DNA of 64,000 nt from Pascua guehoae (lineage: Eukaryota; Basidiomycota; Tremellomycetes; Trichosporonales; Trichosporonaceae), in NCBI GenBank assembly GCA_001600415.1, contig BCJX01000005.1, positions 966,727 through 1,030,726 on the forward strand. Reading direction: 5' to 3'. Below the pieces are notes generated by a model, which saw only the letters and a program-made list of their open reading frames with translations, was not told the origin of the DNA and made no database searches. Position 1 is the stretch's first letter. Each line of letters opens with the position of its first letter. The position numbers were made by a program, and so were the translations under genes. This document shows, piece after piece, positions 11,397 through 24,692 of this stretch.

Positions 11397-13434
11397 GTTG
11401 AACGAGTGAAAAGAGTGTGCCGTTGCACTGAGTGCTGCGAGAGGCGGGAGGTAAGAGGTGAAGTGATAAGAGGAGGGGATTGCTGTGGGGCTCGCCGTCG
11501 AAACGTAAGCAATTATGAGGACAACCGATTGCGAAGGCGGTCTACTATACTGGGGCAAGTCATGCTCAGTAGAGATGCGCGCGTCTATGTATACCAAGTC
11601 CTGTAGTGGCCGCACTGGCCAGTTAGTTGCGCGTATGCAATTGGTGCGCGTCCGATCTCATGCCAAGGACAGAACGCCACCGAAGGGACAAGAGACAGAA
11701 GAAAACAACGCGACTGCCACAGCCTCTCATGGTATAATGTGGCGTCTGGCGACCCGTGCCAACTCAGAACTTCTTTTCTGTGGCATGTGCCTTGGCGGCC
11801 GCGGCTAAGTTGCGCGACAAGACATATCCTCACTCCCATTCGTTCAACGCGTTGGATCGCACCATACCATCCGATGCCACCGCTGTCGACCTCGGGACAT
11901 GTAAGGGTATAATGCTTTGCCATGCCTTGGCGCGCTGCGGAAGCAGCCTGCGGGGCTCCCACCGAGACTCAACTGGGACCATAAAGTCCAAGTCCCACAC
12001 CAGACGTTCTCATACATACGCTATGACCGCCTGGCCAGCCATGAACAGGCCCATACAGTATGGCATCAAGCTCCGGTCCCTCACCAAAGCAGATGATGCA
12101 TTTCCCACGACGCTTGAGCTGGGTGGGTGCACGGGAGCCGGTATTGCTGCCCGACGAGGATCCTGCCATTGCGGGCAAGGTACCATCGCTGCAAAGACCT
12201 CCGATTATGTCCATGTGTGTGTGTGTGTGTGGTTCTCGCGACGTGCGATGAGAAATATCATAACTGAACAGCCGACAAAACCGGGGAGATATTCAAAAGT
12301 TACTCTCAGCGCCACACGCTAGCAACGACGCCATGCGCACAGAAGGCTCGGCGCCCTGAACACATGCTGGGACGCTCAATAGAGGCCGCCCGCCACTGGC
12401 TCAATGGACGACCCGACAATGGAGAATAAGGCAGACGGTTGTCAACATGTGCGGCCCCGCAGAGACCGGCCAGAGCAAGCACGTTCTAACCGGGGAGCCC
12501 CAAATGCACTGTGCGTGCACTTGTGCCCATGAGGGATGAATTATGGTTGCAGGAGATAAGCTGTGCGCTGCCCTAGTTCCGGTCTGTGTCGCCACGCGGT
12601 CCATTCGACGAGGCATCCGGGTCGAGTGTCGTGGGCCCCGACGGACGCGGTGAGGGGGATGTGTGCACGCAGACGGTGTGCGAGGAGAGCCTGGAGCGAC
12701 GATGGGAGATGTGGTCGGCCTAGACGGGAGCGGTGCCTTTTCCATTGTTGCCGTGGGCCGCGCACCATCAATGAAGCAAAGAAAGATTCCCCGATTGCGG
12801 GCACGGTCAGCAAAGCGTCCAGGAGAACTGATTGTTCAGCATGAGGCTCATGGGTGAAGAACCATAACACCGAACGTGTTGGATCCATCTCGATGCCCAC
12901 GGTGCTAGCCGCGGCTACCTCTGACGAGCAGTCTGTGCACGAGAAGCTGTGATGTGCCCGCAGCAGAAGCAGAGAAAAGCCAGAATAACACCGTTCATGG
13001 TCCGGGAGGATGCGCGTAGCATAGAGTGGTGGTGGAGGTGCCCACGCTGATGAACCAGGGTCGGCGGCTGGTGTAGTGTCATGGGTATGTCATCAGTGGG
13101 CAATTAAGAACGAAGTCATTGTGGACGAGGGTGTTGTGAGAAGAATGTTGATCGCAGGTTAAGAGGGTCTGGCCATGATGGTCGCATGGCCAGTGCGTTG
13201 CAGTGGTGGAGGTCCACAACAGGATCGCAGGCAGTGAAATGCGGCTGCTCTCAGCCAAGACAAGAAGCGCGCCGTCCTGCACATCCCTCCGCCGCACGCG
13301 CCACACATCGGTCCTCCTCATTCGCGTGCCTCGCGCAACCATAATATGCTAGAGCCGGATCGCATAGCCCCGGGGGGCAGAGAGACTACCACGCAGGAAC
13401 ACTCCTCTACATCGCTTCCATCCCGGAAAAGCGT
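11397..13434. other. About 2 kb without a supported gene
   Basis: Open frames up to about 190 codons exist on both strands (for example 11756-12322 + and 12541-12900 -). They overlap one another, have mixed third positions and show no domain. The first few hundred bases are probably the promoter of the secreted-protein gene, and the last few hundred the 3' UTR of RPS28. The only distinctive sequence is a (TG)9 microsatellite at 12214-12231. Confidence 0.5.
12214..12231. repeat. (TG)9 microsatellite
   Basis: Nine uninterrupted TG dinucleotides, visible directly. It lies in gene-free DNA. Confidence 0.9.
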
Positions 13435-14277
13435 TTAGCGGAGACGGCTGGGTCGTGTCAGTTTTGCTACTCCTTCCCGACTCCATGATCATAAAAAGGG
13501 CGCGAGGATTTGGCACGCGCGCCAGTGTAGACTTACCGGGCCTCACGCTCCGACTCGAGGAGAGCGAGCATGTCGTCGACCTTAACGGGGCCCTTGACGT
13601 TGCGGATGATGGAACGGGAGCTGTCGTCCAGGAACTCGACGCGGACCTGGGTGACACCACCACGCGAGCCGGTACGGCCGAGGACCTGTGTGGAGAATGC
13701 GAAGGCGGAGAGAATGCGCGGGGCGAGATGACAGACGAGACGAGACGGCGCGCGAAAAGAGGAGAGCACAGGTCAGCACAATAACACAAGAGAGTCAAGT
13801 CCACAAGACGCGTCCCCTTCGCATCCGCCCGAACACAGCTGTTCTCTCTGTGCACAGCAGCACACGGCTTTCTCCCAAGACTGGACATGCCCTCGCGCCC
13901 AGGATTGTCACCGTTTGATACTGGGACAGAAAGCGTCTGGATGCCTGTTCAACAGCACGCGGTTCAACTTCAACACCAGCAACTCCGAAACCTCCCTAAC
14001 GGGGAACGGACTGCCTATGTCTCCAGCGCACTCCCCTCCGCCCCGCACCCACGCCGCCCAACCGCCTTCCTCTCCGCCTCTGTCTCTCTCTCGCTGTCCC
14101 CCTTCCCCAGCCTCCCGTCTCTCCAGCTCCTCCATTCCCATTTCTTCACTCCTTCTCGATTCGGAGGTGAACGCACCTTGACGACCTTCGCGAGCTTAAC
14201 GGGCTGCTTAGAGGCGGCGGACTCCTGCGCGGCGTCAGCAACGGTCCCACCCTCGCGTGTCGGCGGCGGCTCACCAT
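13435..14277 (-). CDS. RPS28: 40S ribosomal protein S28 (eS28)
   Basis: Small ribosomal subunit protein near the mRNA exit site. The gene is split into four exons: 14277-14275 (the ATG alone), 14224-14177 ([16 protein letters not shown]), 13685-13537 and 13447-13435. They sum to 71 codons (70 residues, against 67-68 in most eukaryotes). The central exon encodes [34 protein letters not shown] and [12 protein letters not shown], nearly invariant in eS28. The last exon is only 13 nt and supplies the terminal R-L-R and stop, restoring the canonical EREARRLR ending. Intron 2 is 491 nt, much longer than the usual 40-70 nt here. The intron phases all agree, which supports the model. The gene diverges from SMC5. 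Confidence 0.93.
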
Positions 14278-14739
14278 TTTGCTTGTGTTGAGGGTTGGGG
14301 AGAGTGGTAGCGGTCCTTCAAGTGGTGAGGTCGAGCTACGATTCGGGGGACCCGCCGCCAACGCCACGGCGAGGAGCAGTGAACCAGGGTCAGATCTTCG
14401 CCCTTGCAAAAGGGGCTTAACGCCGATAGTAATCCATTGCAAAATGGTAATTGAAAATTTAAGTCTATCAATACAATAGCAAATGCAGGTTCTTAACTCC
14501 GATGTTTGCGAGTTCCCATTTTCAACTCCATCTCATTACGTATACGAATCTTGAACATGCCACGTGTTATATCACGTGATTATTCACCATGCCAGGCACG
14601 CCTCACGCGTCGCTCGGTCCTTGTTGTGAGGCCATGTGCGGGGGTGAGTCGCGTCAACTGAACAACAACACGGCCCGCCACCAACCACCTTCAACTCCAC
14701 CACAATACCCTCATTCCCATCCATTCAACACTATACGCC
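14278..14739. promoter_or_regulatory. Divergent promoter RPS28/SMC5 with paired E-boxes
   Basis: 462 bp between divergent genes. Two CACGTG E-boxes lie 12 bp apart at 14561-14566 and 14573-14578. The second sits in the 10-bp palindrome ATCACGTGAT (14571-14580), the classic Cbf1-type core, about 160 bp before the SMC5 ATG. A CT/CA-rich leader runs from 14680 to 14739. On the RPS28 side, around 14430, there is an A/T-rich GCAAAATGGTAATTG stretch. Confidence 0.5.
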
Positions 14740-17700
14740 ATGTCTTCAAGGCCAAAGCGTAGGGCCGTCCAGGTCTCTGACAGCGAGGAGGAATCCTCTC
14801 AGCGGCGCTCCACGCGTGCCAAGCAGAAGCGGGCGCGACGCGACGCAAGCGAGGAATCTGTTAGCTCCGCAACACCCGAGCCTTCTGTCCAACCTTCCTC
14901 CTCCCGGCGAAAGGGCAAGGAACGCGCAGTCGAGGAGAGCGATGACGAGGAAATCATTGTCGAAGAGAGCGAGGATGAGTCTGCTGCCGAAGTAGAAGTG
15001 TTCCGCCCCGAGCTTCAGCGTGGCGACGACGAGTGAGCCGCGCCCTCGTCACCGGCAGTCGCTGACAACAGATATGTTGCTGGGTCGGTGGTACGCATCA
15101 AGCTCACGGGCTTCATGACCTATGACCATGTCGAGTTCCGTCCTGGGCCATATCTCAACATGATCCTCGGACCAAACGGCACAGGCAAGAGCACCATCGC
15201 CGCCGCCATTGCCATCGGGCTTGGCTTTCCTCCGAAGGTACGATGACGGTTCTGACCATCGCGCTGATTGTACTAGGTGATGGGTCGTGCCCCCGACGTC
15301 AAGTCGTATGTCAAACAGGGCTGCGACTTTGCAGAGACCGAGATCGAAATCAAGGGCAAGCGCGGCAAGCGCAACCCCATCGTTTGGCGCAGGTTTAGTC
15401 GCGACGACGACAAGTCACAGTACCGCCTCGACGGCAAGAACACCACCAAACGCGCTATCCAGGACCTGGTGGCGAGCTTTGGTGTCCAGGCCAATAATCT
15501 CTGGTACGTTGTTATCAATCTATGGCTGCTGACTCCTCCAGCTCCTTCCTCCCGCAAGACAAGGTCTCAGCCTTCGCCATGATGGAGCCGCCAGTAGTGC
15601 TTCGAGAGACCATGCGGGCGGCTGGTGACCACCGCTTGAGCAAGTGGCACGAAAAACTCGTCGATTTGGGTGCCAAAGCATTGGATGTCGAAGCTGTATG
15701 TCTATCTGCACTCTCGGCACTGACTTGCTAGACCTTGACTGTGGATGTGCGCAAGCGCGACAACCTTCAGAATCAAGTCTCCGAGCTGGAGCCTGACATT
15801 AAGCACTTCAACCAACGTCGAAAACTTGAGTTCCGGGTGAGTGCTTGCTTGTCAGCAGGGTGGCTGCTAATGTACCAGCTCAGATCTCTGAAGGTTCTCG
15901 TCGTGCTTGCTCGTGCCCAAGAGAAGATAAAGGAGAGGGAGGAGAATGTGAAGCGCACTCGGCTTCTCAACCGGGCAATTGAGCGACTTGAGGAAAAGAC
16001 GGCGCCTTTGAAGCTGCTGTTGGAGTGAGTTGTCTTCCGTAAGGAATACTCTAACAAGTTTCAGACAGCAGAAGAAGAAGGGTACTCAGGCTGAACGCCG
16101 TCGAGTAGACTGTGAGGACGACGCACGACAACAGAAGGGCGACATCCAAGAAGTTGACCGGAACTTGCGGGCGGCGGTAAGCCTATGCCGTCATTGACTC
16201 TGCTGACAGCTCAGGAGCGTTCGGGAGAAGATGTTGAGGAAAAGTTGAATCGAATTGGCGCGCGTGTAAAGCAGCGCGAGGCAAGGCTTCGTGAGCTGCG
16301 CAACGAGATTGCCACGCAGCAGGGCATTGTCGACTCGCCGCGCCCCAACGTCGATGAACGCTACAAGGAGATTCAGCGTGACAGGGTACGGCTTGTGGTG
16401 TGTCAGTGTGGTGTCGCTGACTGTCTCAGAAAGAGGTCGTTGCCAAGCTCCGCCCGCGCGAGCAGGAGAGGAACCGGCTCGACATGGAACGCGAAGAGCT
16501 TCAGACAAAGGCGGCCGATATCAACCGCGAAGTGGAGCAACTGAGCAGACAGTGAGCTGAATACCACGGGCACATAACTCATGCCAATAGGCACCAGCAA
16601 CTATCCGATATCCAGCTCAAGCGGCGCAATGACGCCTTTCAACTTGACCCGTCCATCAAGTACGCGGTGGAGTGGATTGAGAAAAATGAGATGGACCTGC
16701 AAGCAAAGATCCACCTGCCCCCGATGATTTCGGCCAACGTTCCCGACCGCCGGTATGCATGGCAGATAGAGTCGTGTACCAGTCTAGCACACCGCAAGGT
16801 AGGCGCTCATGGTTACTTTGCCAAGCTCACCCGTTCAGACCTTTATTTGCCAGAACCAGGACGACTATCGCAAACTACTGGCGCTGAACAACACGATGTT
16901 TACCGATGAGAGGGGGATGAGGAGGAAGGTTGCTATTCACTCGACGGTTGTCGAGGTCACAGAGCAATCCGTCAATCCGCAGCGACCGTGCAATCCTGAG
17001 CAATTGCAACGCCTTGGATTTGACGGCTTTGCCATCGACTTTGTTGAAGCAGAGCCCCCTGTTGTCGCATACCTGTGCCAATCTGCAAGACTCCATTCAT
17101 GCGTACGTTTTATGGCCGTCTTGGGGACGATGCTGACTACAACAGGCGGTCACTCTTCGTCCGGGGAACACTATCAACCCCAACGCGGTTGCGAGCACCG
17201 GTATTAACAAATGGGTTACAGATACCGACTCCAACAATGCTGTTCGATCGAACTACGGTAACATGGCGTACCAGTTCACCTCGCAGGCGCCGAACAAGGT
17301 GGCTAAAGCGTTTGGTACCGCTGGTGGGTAATGGCTCGCGAGTACGACTGACCGATCCTAGTCGACACTGAGGCGATCAAAAGGGTGACAGAGGACATTA
17401 CCCAGCGTAAACGTAGCCTCAAGGAACTCGAGCAGCCACTCGTTAGGGCCAAGAACGATGTGGACCGCTGCAATGCAGATGTCGCCGAGTTTAGGGACCA
17501 ACTCGTGAGCCAGCTGTAACCAGGTGAAACTGACCTTCAGCACAAAATCGACGCGGAAATGAGCCAGCTCAAAAGGCAAGCCGACAAGTACTTAGCAGCA
17601 GAGAATAAGCTAGGTGAGATTCATGGTGCTTCTCGAGCACTGGCTGACCATTCAGCCGACCTGAAGCGGAGGTTGCAACGGATCATGAACGAACCGTCTC

Positions 17701-19053
17701 CGGAAGCGGAACGCCAAGTTCTTCGTGACCAGCTGCTTACGCATGTCAAGGCGCGCGTCACGGCTTTTGGCAAGCTACGCGTGGGTACCTAAGTCCCCTG
17801 GCTGCGCGCTTACATATATCAGAAGGTGCACCAAAACACGCTCAAGTTGTCTGAAGACCTATCCAAGCTTACCTTCATCCAAGTGCAAGCCGTGACCAAC
17901 GCAAAGGTGGTCAAGGATGTTTGCGAAGGACGCGAGGAACACTTGCGCACGTTGAGTCACGAGGTGGCAACTCGTGAGTGCTTGTTGTGGTAGCAAAGCG
18001 CCGCCCATTCCTGACGTATTAGTGGTCGAGCAGAAAAATGTCATCAAGGCCGAGAACCAGCAGCTACTCAACCGGGTGGCAGAAATGTTGGAGGCTCTTG
18101 GACCCCAGCAGAGCGTCGTCAAGGATGAATTCAAGGTTGGTCAAATTTCTGCGAATGGGGGCTGACTGTCGTAGAACAACAAAGAGGCCACAGTAGAGGA
18201 ACGCCAGAATGAGCTCGAGGAAGTAAAGGCCCGGCTCGAACTGTCCGTCGGCGTCAGCAACCAGACATTGGACCGCTATGAGCGCCTCAAGGCTGACGTG
18301 AGTTGATGATCAAGGCATGTGCTGATGTGCAGCTTGAACGAAAGCAAGAGGCCGTGGAGAGGCAAAGCCAGGACTTTGAGCGACTCAATGGGCGGATTGA
18401 GACGATTCTCTCGCAGTTTAACCCTGCACTCGACTCGCTGGTCGCAGAGACGAGCCGCAAGTTTTCTGAAGCATTCCAGCGTGGGTGTCGTCTTTCTCCT
18501 GCCACTGGTGCTCTTTGCTAACATCAAGGCATGGGCCGCTCGGGCGAGGTCCAGGTCAAGCGCATCGACAAGCACTATGAGGCATGGGGCATTCAGATCA
18601 TGGTCAGCTATCGCGACAATGACCCGATGCAGGTCCTCAAGGCGAGCGTGCAGTCTGGTGGCGTGAGTAACTGAATACTATAGTTGCCGAAGGTGAAGCT
18701 GACCCTTGCAGGAACGCTCGCTTGCCACGGTGGTGTACCTCATGAGTCTGGCCGAGATGGCGCGCACGCCGTTCTCGCTTGTCGACGAGATCAACCAAGG
18801 CATGGACCAGAGGGTTGAGCGAGCAGTGCACAACCAGCTGGTGAGCGCGACGTGCTCGGACCGTGTGGGGCAGTACTTCCTCATTACGCCCAAGCTGCTC
18901 ACGGACCTGCATTACGACCCGAAGATGAAGATTCTCGTCGTGAGCAACGGCGCCTGGACACCCGACTCGCGCGACAAGAAGAAGCAGTTTGGCTCGCTCA
19001 GCTCTTGTCTGGCAAAGTACCGCACCGCACACCGCATCCGCGCCTCTGCTTGA
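14740..19053 (+). CDS. SMC5: Structural maintenance of chromosomes protein 5
   Basis: ATPase of the SMC5/6 complex, which acts in replication-fork stability and recombinational repair. It is a long gene with well over ten short introns. The acidic/basic N-terminal tail (MSSRPKRRAVQVSDSEEESS) precedes the head: VRIKLTGFMTYDHVEFRPGP, then Walker A GPNGTGKSTIAAAIAIGLG (about 15170-15235) and GRAPDVKSYVKQG. The long middle is charged coiled-coil (for example KEREENVKRTRLLNRAIERL) interrupted by the hinge around 16.9-17.3 kb. The C-terminal head has the ABC signature QSGGERSLATVVYLMSLAEM and Walker B FSLVDEINQGMDQ, followed by YFLITPKLLTDLHY. The TYDHVEF phrase and the QSGGERS signature distinguish SMC5 from SMC1-4, SMC6 and RAD50. 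The stop TGA is at 19051-19053. Confidence 0.94.
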
Positions 19054-19213
19054 GCCGAGTGGCTGCTCGTTGTTGACGTAGTTCCATGTTGGGACGATTC
19101 TGTTTCTGGCTTATCGTACCTGTTTTCCCCCCGCGTCTCTCCGTTGTACAGCCATATGCATGCAGGTATCAATTATCCTTCGTACACTCCGTCTCTCAAA
19201 CTATTTCTGTCTC
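19054..19213. other. Convergent gap SMC5 / TRS120
   Basis: 160 bp between convergent stops, with T-rich tracts suited to 3' ends. Nothing else is seen. Confidence 0.5.
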
Positions 19214-22200
19214 TCACACGACGTCGACACACACTGGTGCCGAAAAGCAGACCGTGGGCGGCAGGGCCGGCGCGGCTGCCACCTCCTCGACGGCAGCGCG
19301 GAACAAGTATGAACCCGACGCGAGGAGGGCGGCACCGACGACGTGGCTCGCAGCCTCGCCGGGTGCGAGGAGCGGCAGCGTCGCTGCCAGGACGCCGTCA
19401 AACACGAGCGTGCGCGGGAGCGGCACTGGGGCGGTGGGAAGCGACGACACGCGGCGCGGCGCAGCGCCCGCAGGGACCGACCATGTGCCGTCGGTCGACG
19501 ACGTGGGGAGAGCCTCGAGGCGGACAAAGGGACGCAGTGGGCGTTCTGGCGTCAGTGGGGTCGAGTTCCGGGGGGCGGGAGGGGAGGGGGGGCTGGATGA
19601 ATGCGGGGGTATGATAACTGAGGGGGGTGAAGACATGGGAACCACAACAAGTGGCCACGCATGGATAGGGCGCGCGACAACGCGGTCGTTACCCCTTTGA
19701 CACCAAAGCCACACTCACCGAGATGGTTGGCAACCGTAATGGTAAGATCGACAAAGTCCATGGCCTGGAACGCGTCGCCGTCGCGGCCATCGCGCGGCAC
19801 GACGCGGAGGGCGACGTCGAGCCTGTCCTGCCACAGACACTCTGCCTGGGCGGGGGACAGGACGAGGTCGCGGAGCGAGAGGGAGCCGGCGCGGAGGGAT
19901 GAGGGTTCGCGCCAGCGGACGGCGACGAGGGAGAGGAGGCGCTCGCGGGCCCAGAAGAGGGCGCGGGCGCGCGAGACCTCAGCCTCTGTTTGCTTGTTCT
20001 TTGCGACAACGTACTGGCGGCCCCCGGAGGGGATGGGGCGTGCGCGGTCGGCCGCTGAGAGGGGCTGGCGGGCGACGGGGACGGCGAGGCTGTGTGGTTA
20101 GTCGGGTGCTGGTTTGGGGTGGTGTGGAAAGACGTACCGCTCCGTGGCGCCGGGGGGCACGAGGCGCGTGACGGCTAGGTTGTCGGCCGCAATGGCGACC
20201 TCGAATGGGACGCTGTAAATGTTGCGCACGTTCAGAGTGACAAGCACTGTGTTGCCATCTGCGCTCGCGAGGGCGCGCTGGAGCTCTGCGTCCGTGTTGA
20301 CAAATCCCGTACTGCGCGCTGGCGACGATGACGATGTGGGAGGAGTTCCAGGCGCGGAGGACGGTGGTGCAGCAAGCGGGGACACGGCTGCGCCCTTTGT
20401 AGGCGTGTCGATAGCGGCCGGCGTCGGTGTGCCATTGGCGAGTTCCGGGTGGCCGCCCCGCAGAGAGACGAGGTCGAGCCCATATGCCTCGAGCGTGTGG
20501 TAGACGGTGAAGAGAACGGGGAATGTGATGCGGCGTGTGTGGAACAGGCTGCGGCCAGTAGGGGAAGTCGGCGAAGTCGGTGAAGCTAGTGAAGTTGGTG
20601 AGGTCGGTGACTGGAGCGACGAGGAAGGCGTGTCTGGGTTGCCTGAAGCACTGGCTGATGTGCGGTTGATATACCCATAGTCGATACGGATGGAGCCGTC
20701 TGTGCACCCAACCTTTCCGAGAACCTGGACTGCGAGCGTCGCGCGGCCGCCGGGGGGAATGACAAAGCCCGACCCGCTGTCCCAGGAGAAGACGGGGCGG
20801 TTGGTCGTATCCTGGTCGAGCTCGTACGCCTGCTCTGGAGTAATGTCCTCGGCCGTCGAGAGGAGGGATTGCGTGTCGCGCGAGACCGAGTCGTCAAAGG
20901 AGAGTTTTACAAAGTCGACGGGGACCGAGGACGAGTTCTCGAGCGTGATGCGGATGACCGATCTGGGTATTAGCACGACTAAATCGTCCGAGGACGTGGG
21001 AGTTGTGAGGCTCCGTGGCAGCCTCATCGTCCTAGCTTCCTGTCACTCACGTCTCGCCATTGAAGAGCATAATGGTGCCATGGCTCAAGCTCGTCTTCTT
21101 AATCCACAGCAGCGGCTGCTCTTCGACGACGGTGCACTCGAGCCAGCGGAACTGGGCGAGCTGCTCTTCCTGTGGAGTAGGAGGTGGCGCGTCCGACCCG
21201 TGGAGCGAGTGGCGCGCCTCGAGGCCCTGGCGCTTGGTCTTGGCCGCGTCGGCAAGGAGACGCGAGCGACGCTTGCTGTCGCGCTGGGTCTCGGCCTGGT
21301 CCAGAATCGGGAGGAGGAACTCTGCAGACGACCCGTCCATGAGGCGCACGTTGACACCGCGGATCTGTAGCGAGCCCGCCGCCGGCGCAAGGCCTGTCAC
21401 TCGCACTGTCTGTACCGACGACGCGGGGAGGACTAACGGGAGTGGCGTGGTCACAAACGGCGCGCCAGAGGTTCTGCACGTTAGCGGAGGGACTTGGACA
21501 CAAATGGCAGAGTTGCGGCTCACAAAAGAGAAAGATCCTGGATCTCGAGATCAAACGCAAACACATTCTTGAGCGTGACAAACACGTCCACCTGCTCATT
21601 GGCCACAAGGACCGTCTTACCCCCTTCGGGGGCCTTGAGGCGAGGATTGTAGAGGAATGGGTCCTTGCCTTGGACGGCACCTGTAATCTCGGCACGCGCG
21701 TGCTCAAACGGCATCTTGTTCGCAGCGAGGCCTGCAATCTCGACACTGAGCACAACTCGTCCCGGCACCCACCAAGGGATACCGGGAAACTCTAATGCGC
21801 GCCGGCGGATGGTCGTCATGGCTGCTGGGTACCGCTTGGCAAGGAGGAGCTGGTTTGCGGGTGTGAGGTGCGGGTGTAGCGCGTGCAGCGCCGAAAGACA
21901 CAGGCGCACGGCGTTCGGGTGGTCTGAAGTCAGCAGGAGCTAGAGGGGGCGGTGGAGGTACTGGGGGATACGGGTCCGCTCAGAGGCGTATCTCTCATGT
22001 TGGACGAGACTCGTAACGTTCAGAACGTAAGAAAGTTCCGAGTAGACAACAGCCCGGATTGCACTCCCGGAGGCAACAACTTACCAGGGAGTGCCTCTGC
22101 GACTGCAATTCCCTCCTTCATGACCTCGACCTGGAGGTCGGGCCATCCGAAGCGTGGGGGTTCCATCTCCTTTCCGTCCTGCACGGCGCTCTGCACGCCC

Positions 22201-24692
22201 GCATCGACGGCGACGAGGTCAATACCAAACGCGTTGGCCACGCGCTCAAAGAGCTCCATGACGCCCGCGTTGCCGTCTGCGCTCTCGCGCCGGCGCCCGA
22301 CAATCTGCTGCATGGGACTTGCATTCCCGTTCCCGTTGTCCACTGCTCCTTGGGTTGGTCGTGAGGGGCGTTTTGCCAGACGGCGATGTTCCTCCCGGCC
22401 CTCGACGACCGCGAGCGCGAGGAGCTTTACGGCGTCGCGCGTCGCCGACGCCTCCTTGCGCTCCATCTCGAGCCAGCGCGCGATCCACACAACCTCGACG
22501 ACAATGGCGAGCTGCTCGGCACGCGTGAGTGCGCGGCGGAAGGCGCCGAGGGCAGCGGTCGCGTGCCCGACGACAGTATGCCGCGCAATCTGGGATTGGT
22601 GGGAGAGCTTTGTGAGGGCGAGGCGCCGGTTTCGTGCGGCGGGCAGGGTGTGGTCGCCCCGGGCCGCGCCTTCGATGAGCGGTGGAAACGAGCGGGGGAG
22701 AGCGTGGGCGATCAGTGCCGAGACGGCGATTGAGCCCCAACCGCCCGCGGCAAAAATGAGCAGCACAAAGTGGCTTATGCGCAGACACAATGTCGTGTAG
22801 AGGTAGGCGAGGAGCCCCTCGCCCGTGCCCACCTGCGTTGTGGGGCCACCCGATGCCGGAAAGGAGACAGAGTCCCGTGCAGCCTGGGGTGCAGGAGAGA
22901 GGATTGTTGGAGGGAAGGGCAAGGGCGAGCGAGAGAGACAAGCCAGTGAAGAGAGGTAGTGTGAGAGAATCTCCACTGCGATTGGGGACGTTGGGAAGGG
23001 TGTAGAGTGATTCTGGACGTCAGCGGGGATGTGATCGTTCATGTATAGACTCACCGAACCGTCTCGGCCTTCCCATGCCTCGCAGATGCCCGCTGCGGCC
23101 CGGCCTTCGCGCGCGAGTGCCTCCCAGAGTACGTCTCCAACGACCCGGCACCGCTCTGCGCTATCTTCGTAACACCGGATCGCGTCTGAGTAAAGGCCTG
23201 CGACGAGGTACATGTCCGCGAGAAGCTTCAAGAGACGCCCACCGGCGATACCCACAAGGGGCGCCGAGGTGTATTTACTCATGCCATGATCTCTGGCGCT
23301 GACGGTCGAGTTAGACGACGGCCCGCCCGAGCCTGATGGCACGCGGTGGAAGGATGCGGTGAGGGCAGTAGTACTGCGTCGGAACGGATTGGATGAGGCT
23401 GTAGGTTGAGGGGAGGGTGTAGGGGCAATGGCAGACGTGGCGATGGGCGGCGCTGACGGCGCCTGTATCGATGCGGGACGTCCACCGGGCGTGAGTGCTC
23501 GTCCCGACGGGATCCCAATGCCCAGGCCTGCGGGGGAGCCAAGGCGGGGCGCAGAGTTGGAATGTGGGAGGCGGGGCTTGTCGGGCTTGTCCTCGGCCGT
23601 TGGGGACTGAAGCGGAGACTCGGTCAGGGGCCACGGCAGCGTCGCAGAGAGGCTCGGGAGGAGCGTGCCTGCGAGCGTCTTCATGCCCGCTGGCGACTCG
23701 AGAGATGAGGCCTAGGTGTGAGCGAGCGGAGCGGAGGAGATCGGGGGAGCGTTTGGGTGGGCTTGTCATCGGTTCACCCCCAAGTCCAGAGCTCTACTCA
23801 CCAGCTCGCCGAGTTCGCCAAAGACCTGTCCAACAATCTCGCCCAGGAGCCTCGCCGCCCAGTTCTCGGCGCCGTCTGGGGGTGCGCGGCATATTTGGCC
23901 CAAGCCGAGATCGGCCGGGGCACGGGATGGAAATGCTGGTGAACGTGGGGTGGCATTGGATCCCGGGAGTGTGGAGGGCACGAGTACGAGGCGCTTGACG
24001 AGAGGAAAAGCGGCGGTGGGGGGCAAGAAGGATGCGAGGGTGTTGGCGAATGTCTTTGACCATTCTTCGTAGTTTGTGATGATGGTGGTGGTCGCGCGGT
24101 CAGCACTCCCAGCCATTGTCTGCTGGATACCGGGGGTAGCGGGATCAGCAGCAGGGCTGTCATCGACAGCAATGCCGATCACGACGAGGGGGAACGCGCT
24201 CATGCGCAGGAGCGAGAGGGGGTATAGGTGCTTGGCTGGGGGGTTGGTCGGGAACGCGAGGTGGACGTGGTGAGCAGCTGCGGCGCGCCCGATCGACGCC
24301 CCCGTCGCTGGGGGCAGGAACCGTGCTCGGCGGTCGGTCGCGACTGTCGGTGTGCCGCGGCGGTGTGTCGGCCCAGACTTGGTCGGCGACTGCGCTCTGT
24401 TGCCAAACACGGACGATGTGGGTGTCGACGGCGCCGACGGCCCCGGCGTACCACTCGGAGCAGTGCGGACACCCGCGCCTCCGGGCCCGTGGACGACCTC
24501 GTCGCCGCGCAGCATTGTGTGCGACCGCAACAGGGCCGACCAGTGCGCAAACACCGCGTCGGTCAGTACCGGCACTGCCGCCGTGGGCGACTGGCCGGGC
24601 TCGGACGCCGAGTCGCGGTGCACCGGGACCACGAGGACCTGGAGGCGCGCCAGCGCCAGCGGGTCCGCGACGGGCGCGAGGGTGGTGCTCAT
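19214..24692 (-). CDS. TRS120: TRAPP-II complex subunit Trs120 (TRAPPC9 homologue)
   Basis: Large tethering-complex subunit needed for Golgi/endosome traffic and Ypt31/32 (Rab11) activation. The gene has about seven exons encoding more than 1,600 residues. Exon 1 starts at 24692 (MSTTLAPVADPLALARLQVL) and carries the N-terminal block. Exon 2, about 23710-22085, contains ASSLESPAGMKTLAGTLLPS, a Ser/Pro-rich linker, and the TPR-like region LADMYLVAGLYSDAIRCYED with DVLWEALAREGRAAAG. This is the diagnostic Trs120 region. Later exons encode beta-sandwich (ASPM/Ig-like) modules such as PANQLLLAKRYPAAMTT, LEIQDLSLL, NSSSVPVDFVKLSFDDSVS and NVRNIYSVPFEVAIA. The last exon ends at 19214 with a Pro/Ser-rich tail. 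Several linkers are unusually Pro/Ser/Thr-rich. It diverges from the SCI1-like gene. Confidence 0.88.
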
